Below are positions 1 to 9,397 of a DNA stretch of 42,693 nt, piece by piece; the first letter of the stretch is position 1; the number at the start of each line of letters is the position of its first letter. Origin of the DNA: an uncultured Mollicutes bacterium (GTDB lineage Bacteria; Bacillota_I; Bacilli_A; RF39; UBA660); assembly GCA_945969495.1 (NCBI GenBank), contig CAMFOH010000005.1:1-42693 (forward strand). The letters are read 5' to 3'. The translations under genes were made by a program, and so were the position numbers. Under the pieces are notes generated by a model that saw only the letters and a program-made list of their open reading frames with translations, had not been told where the DNA came from and did no database searches.

Positions 1-936
1 TGAACCCGGGTCAAATGGATAAGATACAAGTGGATTTAAATAATTTGAAATATCCTTTATATTAGGATTAAATGAAGGAGATGTCGCACTTCCTAATATT
101 TTACCAGTTTTAGCATCTGCTACTACCGCTATAATCCACTGGGCACTAGATTCTTCTTTTGCCTTACTAACGACGGTTTCTAATGACATTTGAACGTTAG
201 AATCAATTGTTAAATAAACATCATTTCCATCAACTTTTTCTTCTCGTATTTCATTAGAATTAGGAAACTTATAACCATTTAAATCCTTTTGATATTCAAC
301 AAAACCATTTGTACCAGTCATAACATCATTATATTGTTTTTCAATACCCATCTCACCAATCATATTTCCAGAAGAATCATCTTTAGTATATCCAATTACG
401 TATGATAAGAAGGTATTATTAGGATAGTATCTTTTATGAGTAGTAATAAAATCAATTCCATAAAGTCCCAAACTCTCAATTGATTCTTTTTGTAATTCAG
501 TAAGCCCTTTACCTTTAGTTCCAAATTCAACTTGATATGCGTCTTTATTTAGAATTTCTAAAATTTTTTCTTTACTCATATCTAAAACAGTAGATAATTT
601 TTCTGCGGTAAGTTCTTTATCTACAACATGTTGAGGAGTTTCATACCCCTCACTTCTAGATGAGTCAAGATAAGCTATAATAGTATATGAATTTATTGTT
701 TGAGCTAATACTTCTCCATTAACATCATAAATGCTTCCTCTTAACGCGTATAATGTTTCTTTTTTTGTATTTCTTTTGTTAGCAAAATCTTTTAAATCAA
801 TTCCATCAACTTTACCAGTTAAACACAAGTATCCCAAACGTAATATTAAAATAAAAACAAAAAGAAAAAATATTAAAGTAAAAACTTTTGCTGTCATATT
901 TTTGTTTTTATTTAATATTTCTCTTTTCATAAACAT
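1..936 (-). CDS. Penicillin-binding protein (FtsI/PBP2-type transpeptidase), N-terminal part; runs off the left edge
   Basis: Minus strand is open from an ATG at 936 (AAAGGGTGAGA upstream). Translation MFMKREILNKNKNMTAKVFTLIFFLFVFILILRLGYLCLTGKVDGIDLKDFANKRNTKKETLYALRGSIYDVNGEVLAQTINSYTI... is typical of PBP dimerisation domains. Located directly after an ftsL-like gene. Confidence 0.9.
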   Translation of the reverse strand, partial: MFMKREILNKNKNMTAKVFTLIFFLFVFILILRLGYLCLTGKVDGIDLKDFANKRNTKKETLYALRGSIYDVNGEVLAQTINSYTIIAYLDSSRSEGYETPQHVVDKELTAEKLSTVLDMSKEKILEILNKDAYQVEFGTKGKGLTELQKESIESLGLYGIDFITTHKRYYPNNTFLSYVIGYTKDDSSGNMIGEMGIEKQYNDVMTGTNGFVEYQKDLNGYKFPNSNEIREEKVDGNDVYLTIDSNVQMSLETVVSKAKEESSAQWIIAVVADAKTGKILGSATSPSFNPNIKDISNYLNPLVSYPFDPGS

Positions 937-968
937 TCTCACCCTTTAATACGTAAGTTATAACATGA

Positions 969-1256
969 TTATTTTTGAATAACAATTATATTGTTATTAT
1001 TATACTCCAATCCATTACTTGCTGCAACAAGTTGCATGTTTTCAAGTGATACTAATTCATTTACTTTCATGGTTAAACTTTCATTTACTTTTTGTTGTTT
1101 AGTAACACTATTTTTTAATTTTTCAACTTCTATATTAACAGAAGATAGTTGTGCTTTAAAGAAAAATAAGGATACAAAAACGCAAAAAGACGTAGTAACC
1201 GTTAAGGTTATCATGGTTCTTTCAAAATTTGTTTTTCTTCTTCTTTTTTTTGCCAT
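969..1256 (-). CDS. FtsL-like small bitopic cell-division protein
   Basis: 95 aa with a basic N-terminus, one TM segment and a coiled-coil-like C-terminus; sits between rsmH and the PBP gene as in dcw clusters. Confidence 0.7.
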   Translation of the reverse strand: MAKKRRRKTNFERTMITLTVTTSFCVFVSLFFFKAQLSSVNIEVEKLKNSVTKQQKVNESLTMKVNELVSLENMQLVAASNGLEYNNNNIIVIQK

Positions 1257-1257
1257 T

Positions 1258-2184
1258 TTACATTCTCCTTTGTTTTATTGCTACCCTAAGTGTTGCACTT
1301 CTACTTCTTTTATTATTTTCTATTTCTTCTTTACTTGGTTTTATTTTCTTTAAAACCTTTAACTCTGGTAAAAACTCATCTGGGACAACAGGTAAGTTTT
1401 TAACTAAATCATTTTCTTTCGATCTTTTTGTAAATATTTCTTTACAAATTTTATCTTCTAAAGAATGAAATGTAATTACCGTAATAACACCACCAATATC
1501 TAATAAATCAATGGCATCATTAATTGCGATTGGTAATACATCAAGTTCTTTATTTACCTCTATTCTTATTGCTTGAAACGTCCTTCTCGCTGGATGGGTA
1601 AGTCTTTTATATTTGTTAGGTACCGCATCACTAATTACGTTAACTAATTCAAGCGTAGTTTTTATTTTTTTATTGTTTCTTTCATTTTCTATTTGTCTTG
1701 CAATCTTACTAGCATACTTTTCTTCTCCATAATCTCTTATTATTTTTACTAATTTTTCATATGGATAATCATTAACCACTTCATAAGCTGATAAAGCATT
1801 TGTTTTATCCATTCTCATATCAAGTGGTGCATCTGCGTGAAAACTAAACCCCCTTTGACCATCATCTAATTGAGGTGAGGAAACACCTAAATCAAACATG
1901 ATTCCATCTATCTTGTCAACACCCCTTTTTAGTAATTCTGTTTTTAGATTAACAAAATTACTAGGAATAATCTCAAAGTTAGAACCAATTTTTCTAAGTA
2001 AGTTTTCACTAAACTCTCTTGCCTTTGAATCTTGATCAAATGCATATAATTTCCCTTTTTTTAATCTTTTTAAGATTGCACTCGAGTGACCAGCATAACC
2101 TAACGTACAGTCAACATAAACACCATCTTCTTTAATGTTTAACGCTTCAATGGTTTCATTTAAAAGAACACTTATATGTTTCAT
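1258..2184 (-). CDS. rsmH: 16S rRNA (cytosine1402-N4)-methyltransferase
   Basis: MKHISVLLNETIEALNIKEDGVYVDCTLGYAGHS...DQD...DGIMFDLGVSSPQLD...RGFSF...PLDMRMD matches MraW/RsmH motifs. Confidence 0.97.
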   Translation of the reverse strand: MKHISVLLNETIEALNIKEDGVYVDCTLGYAGHSSAILKRLKKGKLYAFDQDSKAREFSENLLRKIGSNFEIIPSNFVNLKTELLKRGVDKIDGIMFDLGVSSPQLDDGQRGFSFHADAPLDMRMDKTNALSAYEVVNDYPYEKLVKIIRDYGEEKYASKIARQIENERNNKKIKTTLELVNVISDAVPNKYKRLTHPARRTFQAIRIEVNKELDVLPIAINDAIDLLDIGGVITVITFHSLEDKICKEIFTKRSKENDLVKNLPVVPDEFLPELKVLKKIKPSKEEIENNKRSRSATLRVAIKQRRM

Positions 2185-2619
2185 TTAAACCTCCATGTTA
2201 TCGAATAAATCCTCTGCTAAATCAGAAATATTATCGATATTTTGATTAAAATAATCATTAAAAGCATCTTCCGACCATATTTCGAGTCTGTCGTTCACAC
2301 CAATAACAACGCATTCTTTTTTTATATTTGCATAGTTAACTAATGGAGTTGGTAAAGCTACTCTTCCTTGTTTATCCGTTTGGCATTCCACGGCGCCAGA
2401 TAAGAAAAACCTTAAAAAAGCTCTAGCATCTTTTTTTGTAAAGGGAAGTTCCCTAAGTTTAGATACAATGTTTATCCATTCTTCTTTAGAATATACAAAT
2501 AAACATCCTTCTAATCCACGAGTAACAACAAAAGTATCTCCTAATTCCTCACGAAATTTAGAAGGTAAAACAATTCTTGCTTTATCATCGATGTTATGAT
2601 GATACTCTCCCATGAACAT
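2185..2619 (-). CDS. mraZ: Transcriptional regulator MraZ (ORF track start at 2652 is probably too long)
   Basis: MFMGEYHHNIDDKARIVLPSKFREELGDTFVVTRGLEGCLFVYSKEEW is canonical MraZ. GGGGGATAAAT lies before the ATG at 2619. Confidence 0.95.
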   Translation of the reverse strand: MFMGEYHHNIDDKARIVLPSKFREELGDTFVVTRGLEGCLFVYSKEEWINIVSKLRELPFTKKDARAFLRFFLSGAVECQTDKQGRVALPTPLVNYANIKKECVVIGVNDRLEIWSEDAFNDYFNQNIDNISDLAEDLFDNMEV

Positions 2620-2626
2620 ATTTATC

Positions 2627-2664
2627 CCCCACAATCTACCACTATATTCCACTAGCTACCACTA
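2627..2664 (-). promoter_or_regulatory. Putative MraZ operator: four GTGG boxes at exact 10-bp spacing upstream of mraZ
   Basis: Minus strand AGTGGTAGCT AGTGGAATAT AGTGGTAGAT TGTGGGGGAT; CCAC on the + strand at 2629, 2639, 2649 and 2659. Confidence 0.75.
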
Positions 2665-2800
2665 TAATATCATATTTTTTAGTAAAATGTCCATATAAAT
2701 TAAATAAAAAAATATCAAAAAGATATCTTTACGTAAACTAAAAAAAATATTTTTTTATATAATACTATCATTTTTTTTATAATGATGATAGAATGTTTAT

Positions 2801-3052
2801 ATGATGAAAAATATATTAATCGGAATCATAAACATATACCAAAGGATTCCAGGCTCATTTCACGGATATTGCAAACATGTTCCAACATGCTCACAATATA
2901 CTAAGGAGGCTATTAAAGAGTACGGAGCTATTAAAGGTAGTATTCTAGGAATAAAAAGAATAATAAAATGTAATCCATTTGGTACTTTTGGGTATGATCC
3001 CGTACCGAAAAAGGAGAATAAAAATGAAAAACAAAACTTTAATAATAATTAG
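2801..3052 (+). CDS. yidD: Membrane protein insertion efficiency factor YidD
   Basis: IYQRIPGSFHGYCKHVPTCSQYTKEAIKEYGAIKGSILGIKRIIKCNPFGTFGYDPVP matches the YidD family. Confidence 0.93.
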   Translation: MMKNILIGIINIYQRIPGSFHGYCKHVPTCSQYTKEAIKEYGAIKGSILGIKRIIKCNPFGTFGYDPVPKKENKNEKQNFNNN

Positions 3053-3896
3053 TCTTTTTTTATCACTACTTGCCTTAAATGGTTGTACAAAAAATGATAA
3101 TACTAGTTCAATGACAGCCTACACTAGTGTTTATCCAGTCGAATATATTCTTGATAACTTATATGGTGATAACATTGCCATATATAGCATATATCCAGAC
3201 GGAATAAACTATAAAGATTATAAGTTAACAAACAAGCAGTTAAGTGATTATTCAAAAGGTGATTTATATGTTTATAATGGAACAATTCAAAAAGAAAAAG
3301 ACTACGCAGTTGAGCTATTAAATAAAAATAAGAAAATAAAAATAATCGATGCATCACTTGGAATGACTTATACCAATGACGTTTCGGAGACATGGCTTAA
3401 TCCAGCTAATTATTTAATGATGGCTTCTAATATAAAAAAGGGGCTTGACGAATACATCGATGAAAACATTGAAAAAAAGAAGATTGATGAAAATTATGAA
3501 ATGTTAAAATTAAATTTATCAGAAATAGATGCAGAGCTTAAAAGTATTGCATTAAATGCAAGTAGTAACATATTAATAGTTAGCAATGACGCTTTTAAAT
3601 ATTTAGAAAAATATGGCTTTACAGTAATATCAATCGAAGAAAATGAAAACTTAACAGATAAAGTAATTTCAGATGTTAAAAAAATGCTTGCAAATAAAAT
3701 GGTTCATTATATTTTTCTAATGGATGATGAAGAAGAAAGTGAAACAATTAAATCATTAAAAGATGCATATGGCGTTCAAACAGTTAAGCTTAACTCTTTA
3801 TCAACATTAAGCGCTTCTGATAGAAAAGATAAAAAAGACTATATTAGTATAATGATGGATAACATAAATTCAATAAAGTTAGAAGTTAACAACTAA
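3024..3896 (+). CDS. ZnuA/AdcA-like metal-binding lipoprotein with substituted metal ligands
   Basis: Lipobox LLALNGC; TSVYPVEYILDNLYGDNI, WLNPANYLMMASNIK and SNDAFKYLEKYGF align with cluster A-I substrate-binding proteins. The true start is probably the ATG at 3024, overlapping the yidD 3' end. Confidence 0.75.
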   Translation: MKNKTLIIISLFLSLLALNGCTKNDNTSSMTAYTSVYPVEYILDNLYGDNIAIYSIYPDGINYKDYKLTNKQLSDYSKGDLYVYNGTIQKEKDYAVELLNKNKKIKIIDASLGMTYTNDVSETWLNPANYLMMASNIKKGLDEYIDENIEKKKIDENYEMLKLNLSEIDAELKSIALNASSNILIVSNDAFKYLEKYGFTVISIEENENLTDKVISDVKKMLANKMVHYIFLMDDEEESETIKSLKDAYGVQTVKLNSLSTLSASDRKDKKDYISIMMDNINSIKLEVNN

Positions 3897-3926
3897 AGGA
3901 AAGTACAAAAAGTACTTTCCTTTTAA
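3894..3926. terminator. Rho-independent terminator hairpin
   Basis: AAAGGAAAGTACAAAAAGTACTTTCCTTTT. Confidence 0.8.
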
Positions 3927-3948
3927 CATTATCATAAAAAAATACTAG

Positions 3949-4473
3949 CTATAATCTAGTATCCTTACCTGTTATTATATAATCTTCTCCCTTAAAAGGT
4001 TCTGTTCTTAATAAATCACCATAATTTTGTTGTCTTAAAACTTCGTATACCATTATGGCTGCACAATTAGATAAGTTAAGTGCCCGCACCTTATTTGTCA
4101 TTGGAATTCTAAGACAATGATCTAAATCATTTTTTAATATTTCAAGTGGAATTCCACTACTTTCTTTACCAAACACTAAATATATATTTTCATTTTTATT
4201 ACTATAGTCAAATGAAGTATGTGGTTTTTTACCATATCTTGTTAAATAATAGTATGTTCCTTTGTTTTTACTTTTAAAATCATCCCAATTTTCATAAACT
4301 ATATAATCACAATCTTTTATATAATTAGCACCACTTCTTTTAATATAACTTTCATCTAAAGAAAAACCAAGTGGTTTAATCAAATGTAATTTAGTATTAG
4401 TAGCAGCACAAGTACGCATTATATTACCGGTATTGCCAGGTATTTCGGGTTCGAATAATACTACGTTAATCAC
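3949..4473 (-). CDS. trmL: tRNA (cytidine/uridine-34-2'-O)-methyltransferase TrmL (SPOUT)
   Basis: MINVVLFEPEIPGNTGNIMRTCAATNTKLHLIKPLGF...VFGKESSGIP...IPMTNKVRALNLSNCAAIMVYEVLRQ. Confidence 0.95.
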   Translation of the reverse strand: MINVVLFEPEIPGNTGNIMRTCAATNTKLHLIKPLGFSLDESYIKRSGANYIKDCDYIVYENWDDFKSKNKGTYYYLTRYGKKPHTSFDYSNKNENIYLVFGKESSGIPLEILKNDLDHCLRIPMTNKVRALNLSNCAAIMVYEVLRQQNYGDLLRTEPFKGEDYIITGKDTRL

Positions 4474-4924
4474 TTATTACACTTCTTTCTTTTAATTCTT
4501 TTATAATTTTATCAGTGTTCTTTAAAGTTTTACAATCAATTATATCAGATATTTCTCCACCTTCATAAAATACAAGCTGTGGTGCATACTGATAAATAGG
4601 ATCAACAATTACAACATCATTTATGTTGATATATATAATTTCATTTTCTAAATTATATTTTTTAATAACGGTTTTAAATATTTTTTCAAACTCTATAGAA
4701 TTATCATCACTACTATTTGAAACATATACAATTGTATTAGGTTGTTCTATAACATGGGTTGATATTTCATCATATTTTATTTCTGTTAAATAACCTTTAA
4801 TGCCAGAAATTGATAATGCATCATTTTTTCTGTTTTCATTTAATTTTATAGCAATAAATAAAACTGCAAGAGTGGCAAAACATATTGCAACTAATAGTAT
4901 TAATTTCTTTGTTTTTTCTTTCAT
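4466..4924 (-). CDS. Membrane-anchored thioredoxin-fold-like protein without a CXXC motif
   Basis: N-terminal TM; TIVYVSNSSDDNS...IIYININDV...APQLVFYEGGEISD is thioredoxin-like in layout. Confidence 0.5.
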   Translation of the reverse strand: MKEKTKKLILLVAICFATLAVLFIAIKLNENRKNDALSISGIKGYLTEIKYDEISTHVIEQPNTIVYVSNSSDDNSIEFEKIFKTVIKKYNLENEIIYININDVVIVDPIYQYAPQLVFYEGGEISDIIDCKTLKNTDKIIKELKERSVISD

Positions 4925-5111
4925 GATATCCTCCTTAATTATATTTATATTTTAACACAATTAATAAAATGATTAAAGAAAAATATAAATAAAAAATAAG
5001 CTTTAAACAAAGCTTATTTTATATAACCATTATTTTTGCAATATTCTGGAATTGATCTAATAGGAGGAATACCAGTTTGATAGTTTTGAACTCTTTGGGT
5101 TGTATAATTTT

Positions 5112-6558
5112 TAGTGTGTGTAACTAGAAAATAGTTATATGCACTTTTTATAAAAAAAAGACATATAAGCATTTCTTTGATACAATGTAAGTGTTCAAAA
5201 ATACATGAAAGAAGGTACTTATATGTCTAATACAAATTATATTACAGAAATGCTAGAAATGAAAGATAATAATATCAAATTCTATGAGAATTGTTATCAT
5301 AAAGAAAAAATTAAAGGTGTTTATTATAAAGTTTTTGATGGTGTTTTATCTTACAAACCTACTTGTTGTCCTAAATGTGGTGTTATCTTTGATAAAAAAA
5401 TAGAAAAACATGGTTTTATTACTTCTAATATTAAACTTCCTAATGTTTCTGGTTTTAAAACTATTTTAAGGCTTAGAAAACAAAGATATTTATGTAAACA
5501 TTGTGGTAAAGCTTTTACTTTAAGAGATAATGTTACAAACTATGGTTGTTTTATTTCTAATAATACTAAATATCAAATTGCTTTAGATCTAACTAAGAAA
5601 CGTTCTGAAGTTGATATTTCCAAAGATAATAATGTTTCTACTAATACCGTAGAAAGAATTATGGATTCCTTTTATAATTCTCAAAAGCTTTATAAAAATA
5701 GTCTTCCAGAGGTTCTTTTATTTGATGAATTTAAATCTGTTAAATCTGCTAATGGTGCCATGAGTTTTCATCTTTGTAATGGAATTACTGGTAAAACTAT
5801 TGATATTCTTGAAGATAGAAAGTTACTTAGTTTACTTAAATATTTTGGTAAATATTCTCACAAGGCTTTAAACAATGTTAAATACATTGTTATTGATATG
5901 TATTCTCCTTATGTTTCTTTAATTAAAAAGTTGTTCCCTAATGCTAATATTGTTATTGATAATTTTCATTTAATACAACTTATTTCTAGAGCTTTAAATA
6001 AAACTAGAATTAATGTTATGAAAGAAGACAAAAAGAATTATAATAAACTCAAAAGATATTGGAAATTACTTTTAAAATCTAAATATGAATTAGACTTTGA
6101 AAAGTGGAAAAAATTTACTTGTTTTAATTCCTTTATCACTGAAAGTGATGTTGTTAATTATATTATAAATACTAATGAAGAATTAAAACAAACTTATCTT
6201 GTTTATCAAAATTTACTTTCTTCCTTTAAAAATAAAGACTTTAACTCTTTTTCTTACATATTAAATAATCATAGTAATTACATTTCCAATTATATGAAAA
6301 CTTCTATTAAAACACTTAATGAATTTAAAGATAAAATCTATAATACATTTAATACTAATTATCATAATGGTTATATTGAAGGTAATAATAACTTCATTAA
6401 AGTTATTAAAAGAATTGCTTTTGGTTTTAGATCCTTTATTAGATTTAAAACTAGAATACTTATTTGCAAAGGTTTAATTTCTATTAACAAAAAAATGGTC
6501 AACGTTTAACACGTTAACCATATCAATAATATCACTTATTTTGTGTCTACACACACTA
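5112..6558 (+). mobile_element. ISL3-like insertion sequence
   Basis: Transposase ORF flanked by imperfect terminal inverted repeats: 5112 TAGTGTGTGTAACTAGAAAATA and reverse complement of the right end TAGTGTGTGTAGACACAAAATA. No clear 8-bp target duplication seen. Confidence 0.75.
5205..6509 (+). CDS. ISL3 family transposase
   Basis: N-terminal zinc finger (CCPKCGV...CKHCGKAF) and a DDE-type core (LLFDEFK...YIVIDMYSPYVSLIKKLFPNANIVIDNFHLIQLISRALN...GYIEGNNNFIKVIKRIAFGFRSF). Confidence 0.9.
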   Translation: MKEGTYMSNTNYITEMLEMKDNNIKFYENCYHKEKIKGVYYKVFDGVLSYKPTCCPKCGVIFDKKIEKHGFITSNIKLPNVSGFKTILRLRKQRYLCKHCGKAFTLRDNVTNYGCFISNNTKYQIALDLTKKRSEVDISKDNNVSTNTVERIMDSFYNSQKLYKNSLPEVLLFDEFKSVKSANGAMSFHLCNGITGKTIDILEDRKLLSLLKYFGKYSHKALNNVKYIVIDMYSPYVSLIKKLFPNANIVIDNFHLIQLISRALNKTRINVMKEDKKNYNKLKRYWKLLLKSKYELDFEKWKKFTCFNSFITESDVVNYIINTNEELKQTYLVYQNLLSSFKNKDFNSFSYILNNHSNYISNYMKTSIKTLNEFKDKIYNTFNTNYHNGYIEGNNNFIKVIKRIAFGFRSFIRFKTRILICKGLISINKKMVNV

Positions 6559-6597
6559 TTTGACAATTATCCAAAAAAGAAACCATTACTGATTTCT

Positions 6598-8561
6598 TTA
6601 GTACCATAATCTTGACACGTCAACGTTAGCTGATAAAGGTTGTGGATATGGCATTTCCATTTTTACAATTGTTGGAAGTTTAAAAGCTGAACCAAAAGCA
6701 ACACAAGTACCAGGTTGTAAAGCCTTCATTTTTTCAACTATTTCATCGGTTATGTTTGGAACCATTTGTCTTATAAATGAAACATCATGAGGATGTTGTA
6801 TTTTAAATATCAAAAAGTTTGAACACTGTGATAAAGCAGTTTCAGAAAGTTCTGATGGTCTTTGTGAAATAAGTCCTAAAATAACACCATATTTTCTTCC
6901 CTCTTTAGCAATTCTATCAAATATGTTATATCCTAAGATTTTTATATCCTGATCTTCTTGTACATATCTATGAGCTTCTTCTAATATTATATGTACTGGG
7001 AAAGACCCTCTTGCTTTTAATTTAGAAGTAAAATCAAAAAGTAATTTTGAGTATATTTTACAAATAGTTTTAGCTAATCTATCATCTAAATAACTTATGT
7101 TAATGTTTATTATTTGAGCTCTAGCTCCATTAGGAGCAGTTATTAAACTTTTTATGAAGTTTGTTTTATCAATGTATTTATCAACTTTAAAATACTCTGC
7201 ATACTCACCTTTTATAATTGAATCTAGTCTTACTTTTAAAACGTTTGCTTTATCATATATTTTATCACTTTTTAAGATACCTTCAGAAATAAGTGCAAAA
7301 TCAAATGCTTCCTTTAAATTTTCCAAAGTAAAAGGTATTGTTCCATCTGGTAATTCTAATTTTAAATTATCATTTGTAAACTTCTTTATGAATTCTGAAA
7401 CAAGTTGAATTTCTCCAATTTTTCCTTCTTTATCAATTATTAAACATTGTCTTAAGCTTCTTGTATAACCAGGCTGAACTATTGGAGTTTCAAGGTTTAA
7501 ATCAGGAGTATTAAACGAAGTTAAAATAGCGAAGATTTGATCATGTATTTGTGATGCTGCACCGCCGGAATATAAAACTTCTAATATTGCTTTTGCTATT
7601 ATATCATTTTTATAAACTCTTGTATCTTCTTCATTACCAGAAAAAACAGTAACTAGTCTTAATGCTTTTTCTATTATTGGTAGTTGCGTTTGGTCATCAA
7701 CGTCTAAAAGTAAAGCAAAATCATCAATGTCTAAAAGCCATAAAGGTATTTTTATAAGGTTATTCATACCAGTTCTTACGTTGGTTGAATATTTCTTAAA
7801 AAATATCTGATTATTAGGAACAGAGAGTGCACTTTCATATTCCCCATATGCATCAAAAATAAATATACAGGCATTGCGTGGAGCTTGAGGTTGATTAAAA
7901 AATACGTTTTGAAAAAGACGGGCAACTCCACATGATTTACCAGAACCAGTATTACCAAAAATAGCAAAATGATTACTAAAAAAAGTATTCGTAGAAACAT
8001 ATGCTGGGGTGTTATTATAAAGCGGCATATTACCAATAAGAACTTTTTTTAATATGTTGTTTTTATCATCCACCACTATTAGTTTCATTTCTTCTTCGGT
8101 TGCAATAAAACATACGTTTCCTATTATTGGCTTGTTAAGAACACCAGGTACAAACCTATCATTTTGAATTTCTCCTATCAATTTAACGGTTGCAACTTCA
8201 CTATTTAAATTAGTAACTAATCCAACCATTTGAGCACCTTGAATATTTCTAAAAATTACATGGTGATCAATTAAATTATTTTCAAATGGCAAATTAGTTG
8301 TTATTTCAACCGTAATTATATCCGCTCCAACATCTTTTACTCTACCAATCTCATTAGGTAAAGTTTCTATTTTGGGTTTGGTTGGTTCTTTTTCGAAAAC
8401 AGCATTAACGTCATTTTGAATGCTATTAACCTCTTTGTTATTTAGATCATCATTTTGGGAAACTGCGTTTGTATCATCATTTAAACCTTCAGTTTCTTCT
8501 TCAAAATTGTTTTCCTCTTCTTCAAAAACTCATCTAAGTTTTCAAAATCATTATTTCCCAT
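6598..8561 (-). CDS. HerA/DUF87-like hexameric ATPase with N-terminal HAS-barrel region; N-terminus separated by an apparent 1-nt frameshift near 8524-8528
   Basis: GNTGSGKSCGVARLFQ (Walker A), FPVHIILEEAHRYVQED (Walker B) and a C-terminal arginine-finger region. The frame stays open upstream of the TTG at 8292 (...PNEIGRVKDVGADIITVEITTNLPFENN) and joins ATG 8561 (MGNNDFENLDEF) if one T is added to a T5 run. Confidence 0.85.
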
Positions 8562-8695
8562 ACTTCTATCGCCCCTTTTCATCTACTTTCTTAGTTTATT
8601 ATATCATTTGTTTTGGAAAAATGAAATATTTATTTAAACCTCATTGACATTTAAATTATAGATAGGTAATATAATAAGAAAAAGGAGGGTTTTTT

Positions 8696-9397
8696 ATGGC
8701 ATACATTGAATTTAAAAATGTTTGTAAAGAATATGATAACAAAGAAAAAAAAATTAAAATACTTAAAAACGTCAGCTTTAATATAGAAAAAGGTGAATTT
8801 GTGATAATAACAGGACCCTCTTCATCTGAAAAAACATCAATTTTAAATATTTTGAATGGGAATATTAAATTAGATAGCGGAGAAGTTTTAATAGATAATA
8901 CTTTAATAAACAAATTAAGTGAAAGAAAACTTAAAAAATATAAAAGAGAAAACATAAGTTTTTTATGTAAAGATGACGTTTTATTAAAAAATCTAACAAT
9001 ACAAGAAAACATTGAGTTAGGCGCCTTAGTATCTAAAGATCCACTTAATATTGATGAGATAATAAAAAAGATAGGACTTACTAAAAAAAAGGATGAGTTT
9101 TATTATAATCTTTCTTTAGACGAACAAAAAAAAGTTTCTTTAGCAATGAAAATTATTAAAAATTCAAACGTATTCTTAGCGGACGAAATAATTGAATCAC
9201 TTGAATTAAAAAGTAAAATACAAATATTAAAACTTCTTAAATCACTTTGTAAAAAAGATAAAAAAGTAGTTATAATAACAACCAATGATGATTCTATATT
9301 CCCTATTGCTAACAAAATTATAAAAATAAAAAATGGTAGTTTAACCAATATGATAATAAATAAAAAACCTAGAGCAATAGGTGATTTAAAATGTTAA
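8696..9397 (+). CDS. ABC transporter ATP-binding protein (LolD/MacB type) with degenerate motifs
   Basis: Overall ABC fold, but Walker A is GPSSSEKTS and the signature is LSLDEQ; Walker B is FLADE. Confidence 0.85.
   Translation: MAYIEFKNVCKEYDNKEKKIKILKNVSFNIEKGEFVIITGPSSSEKTSILNILNGNIKLDSGEVLIDNTLINKLSERKLKKYKRENISFLCKDDVLLKNLTIQENIELGALVSKDPLNIDEIIKKIGLTKKKDEFYYNLSLDEQKKVSLAMKIIKNSNVFLADEIIESLELKSKIQILKLLKSLCKKDKKVVIITTNDDSIFPIANKIIKIKNGSLTNMIINKKPRAIGDLKC

Noticed and set aside
991-1468. Plus-strand ORFs 991-1353 and 1229-1468
   Set aside because: They lie antisense to the ftsL-like and rsmH genes, are Phe/Leu/Ser-rich as expected for the complement of AT-rich coding DNA, and lack a credible RBS.
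7776-8036. Minus-strand 86-aa ORF within the HerA-like gene
   Set aside because: Out-of-frame overlap with the Walker A region of the HerA-like ATPase; spurious.
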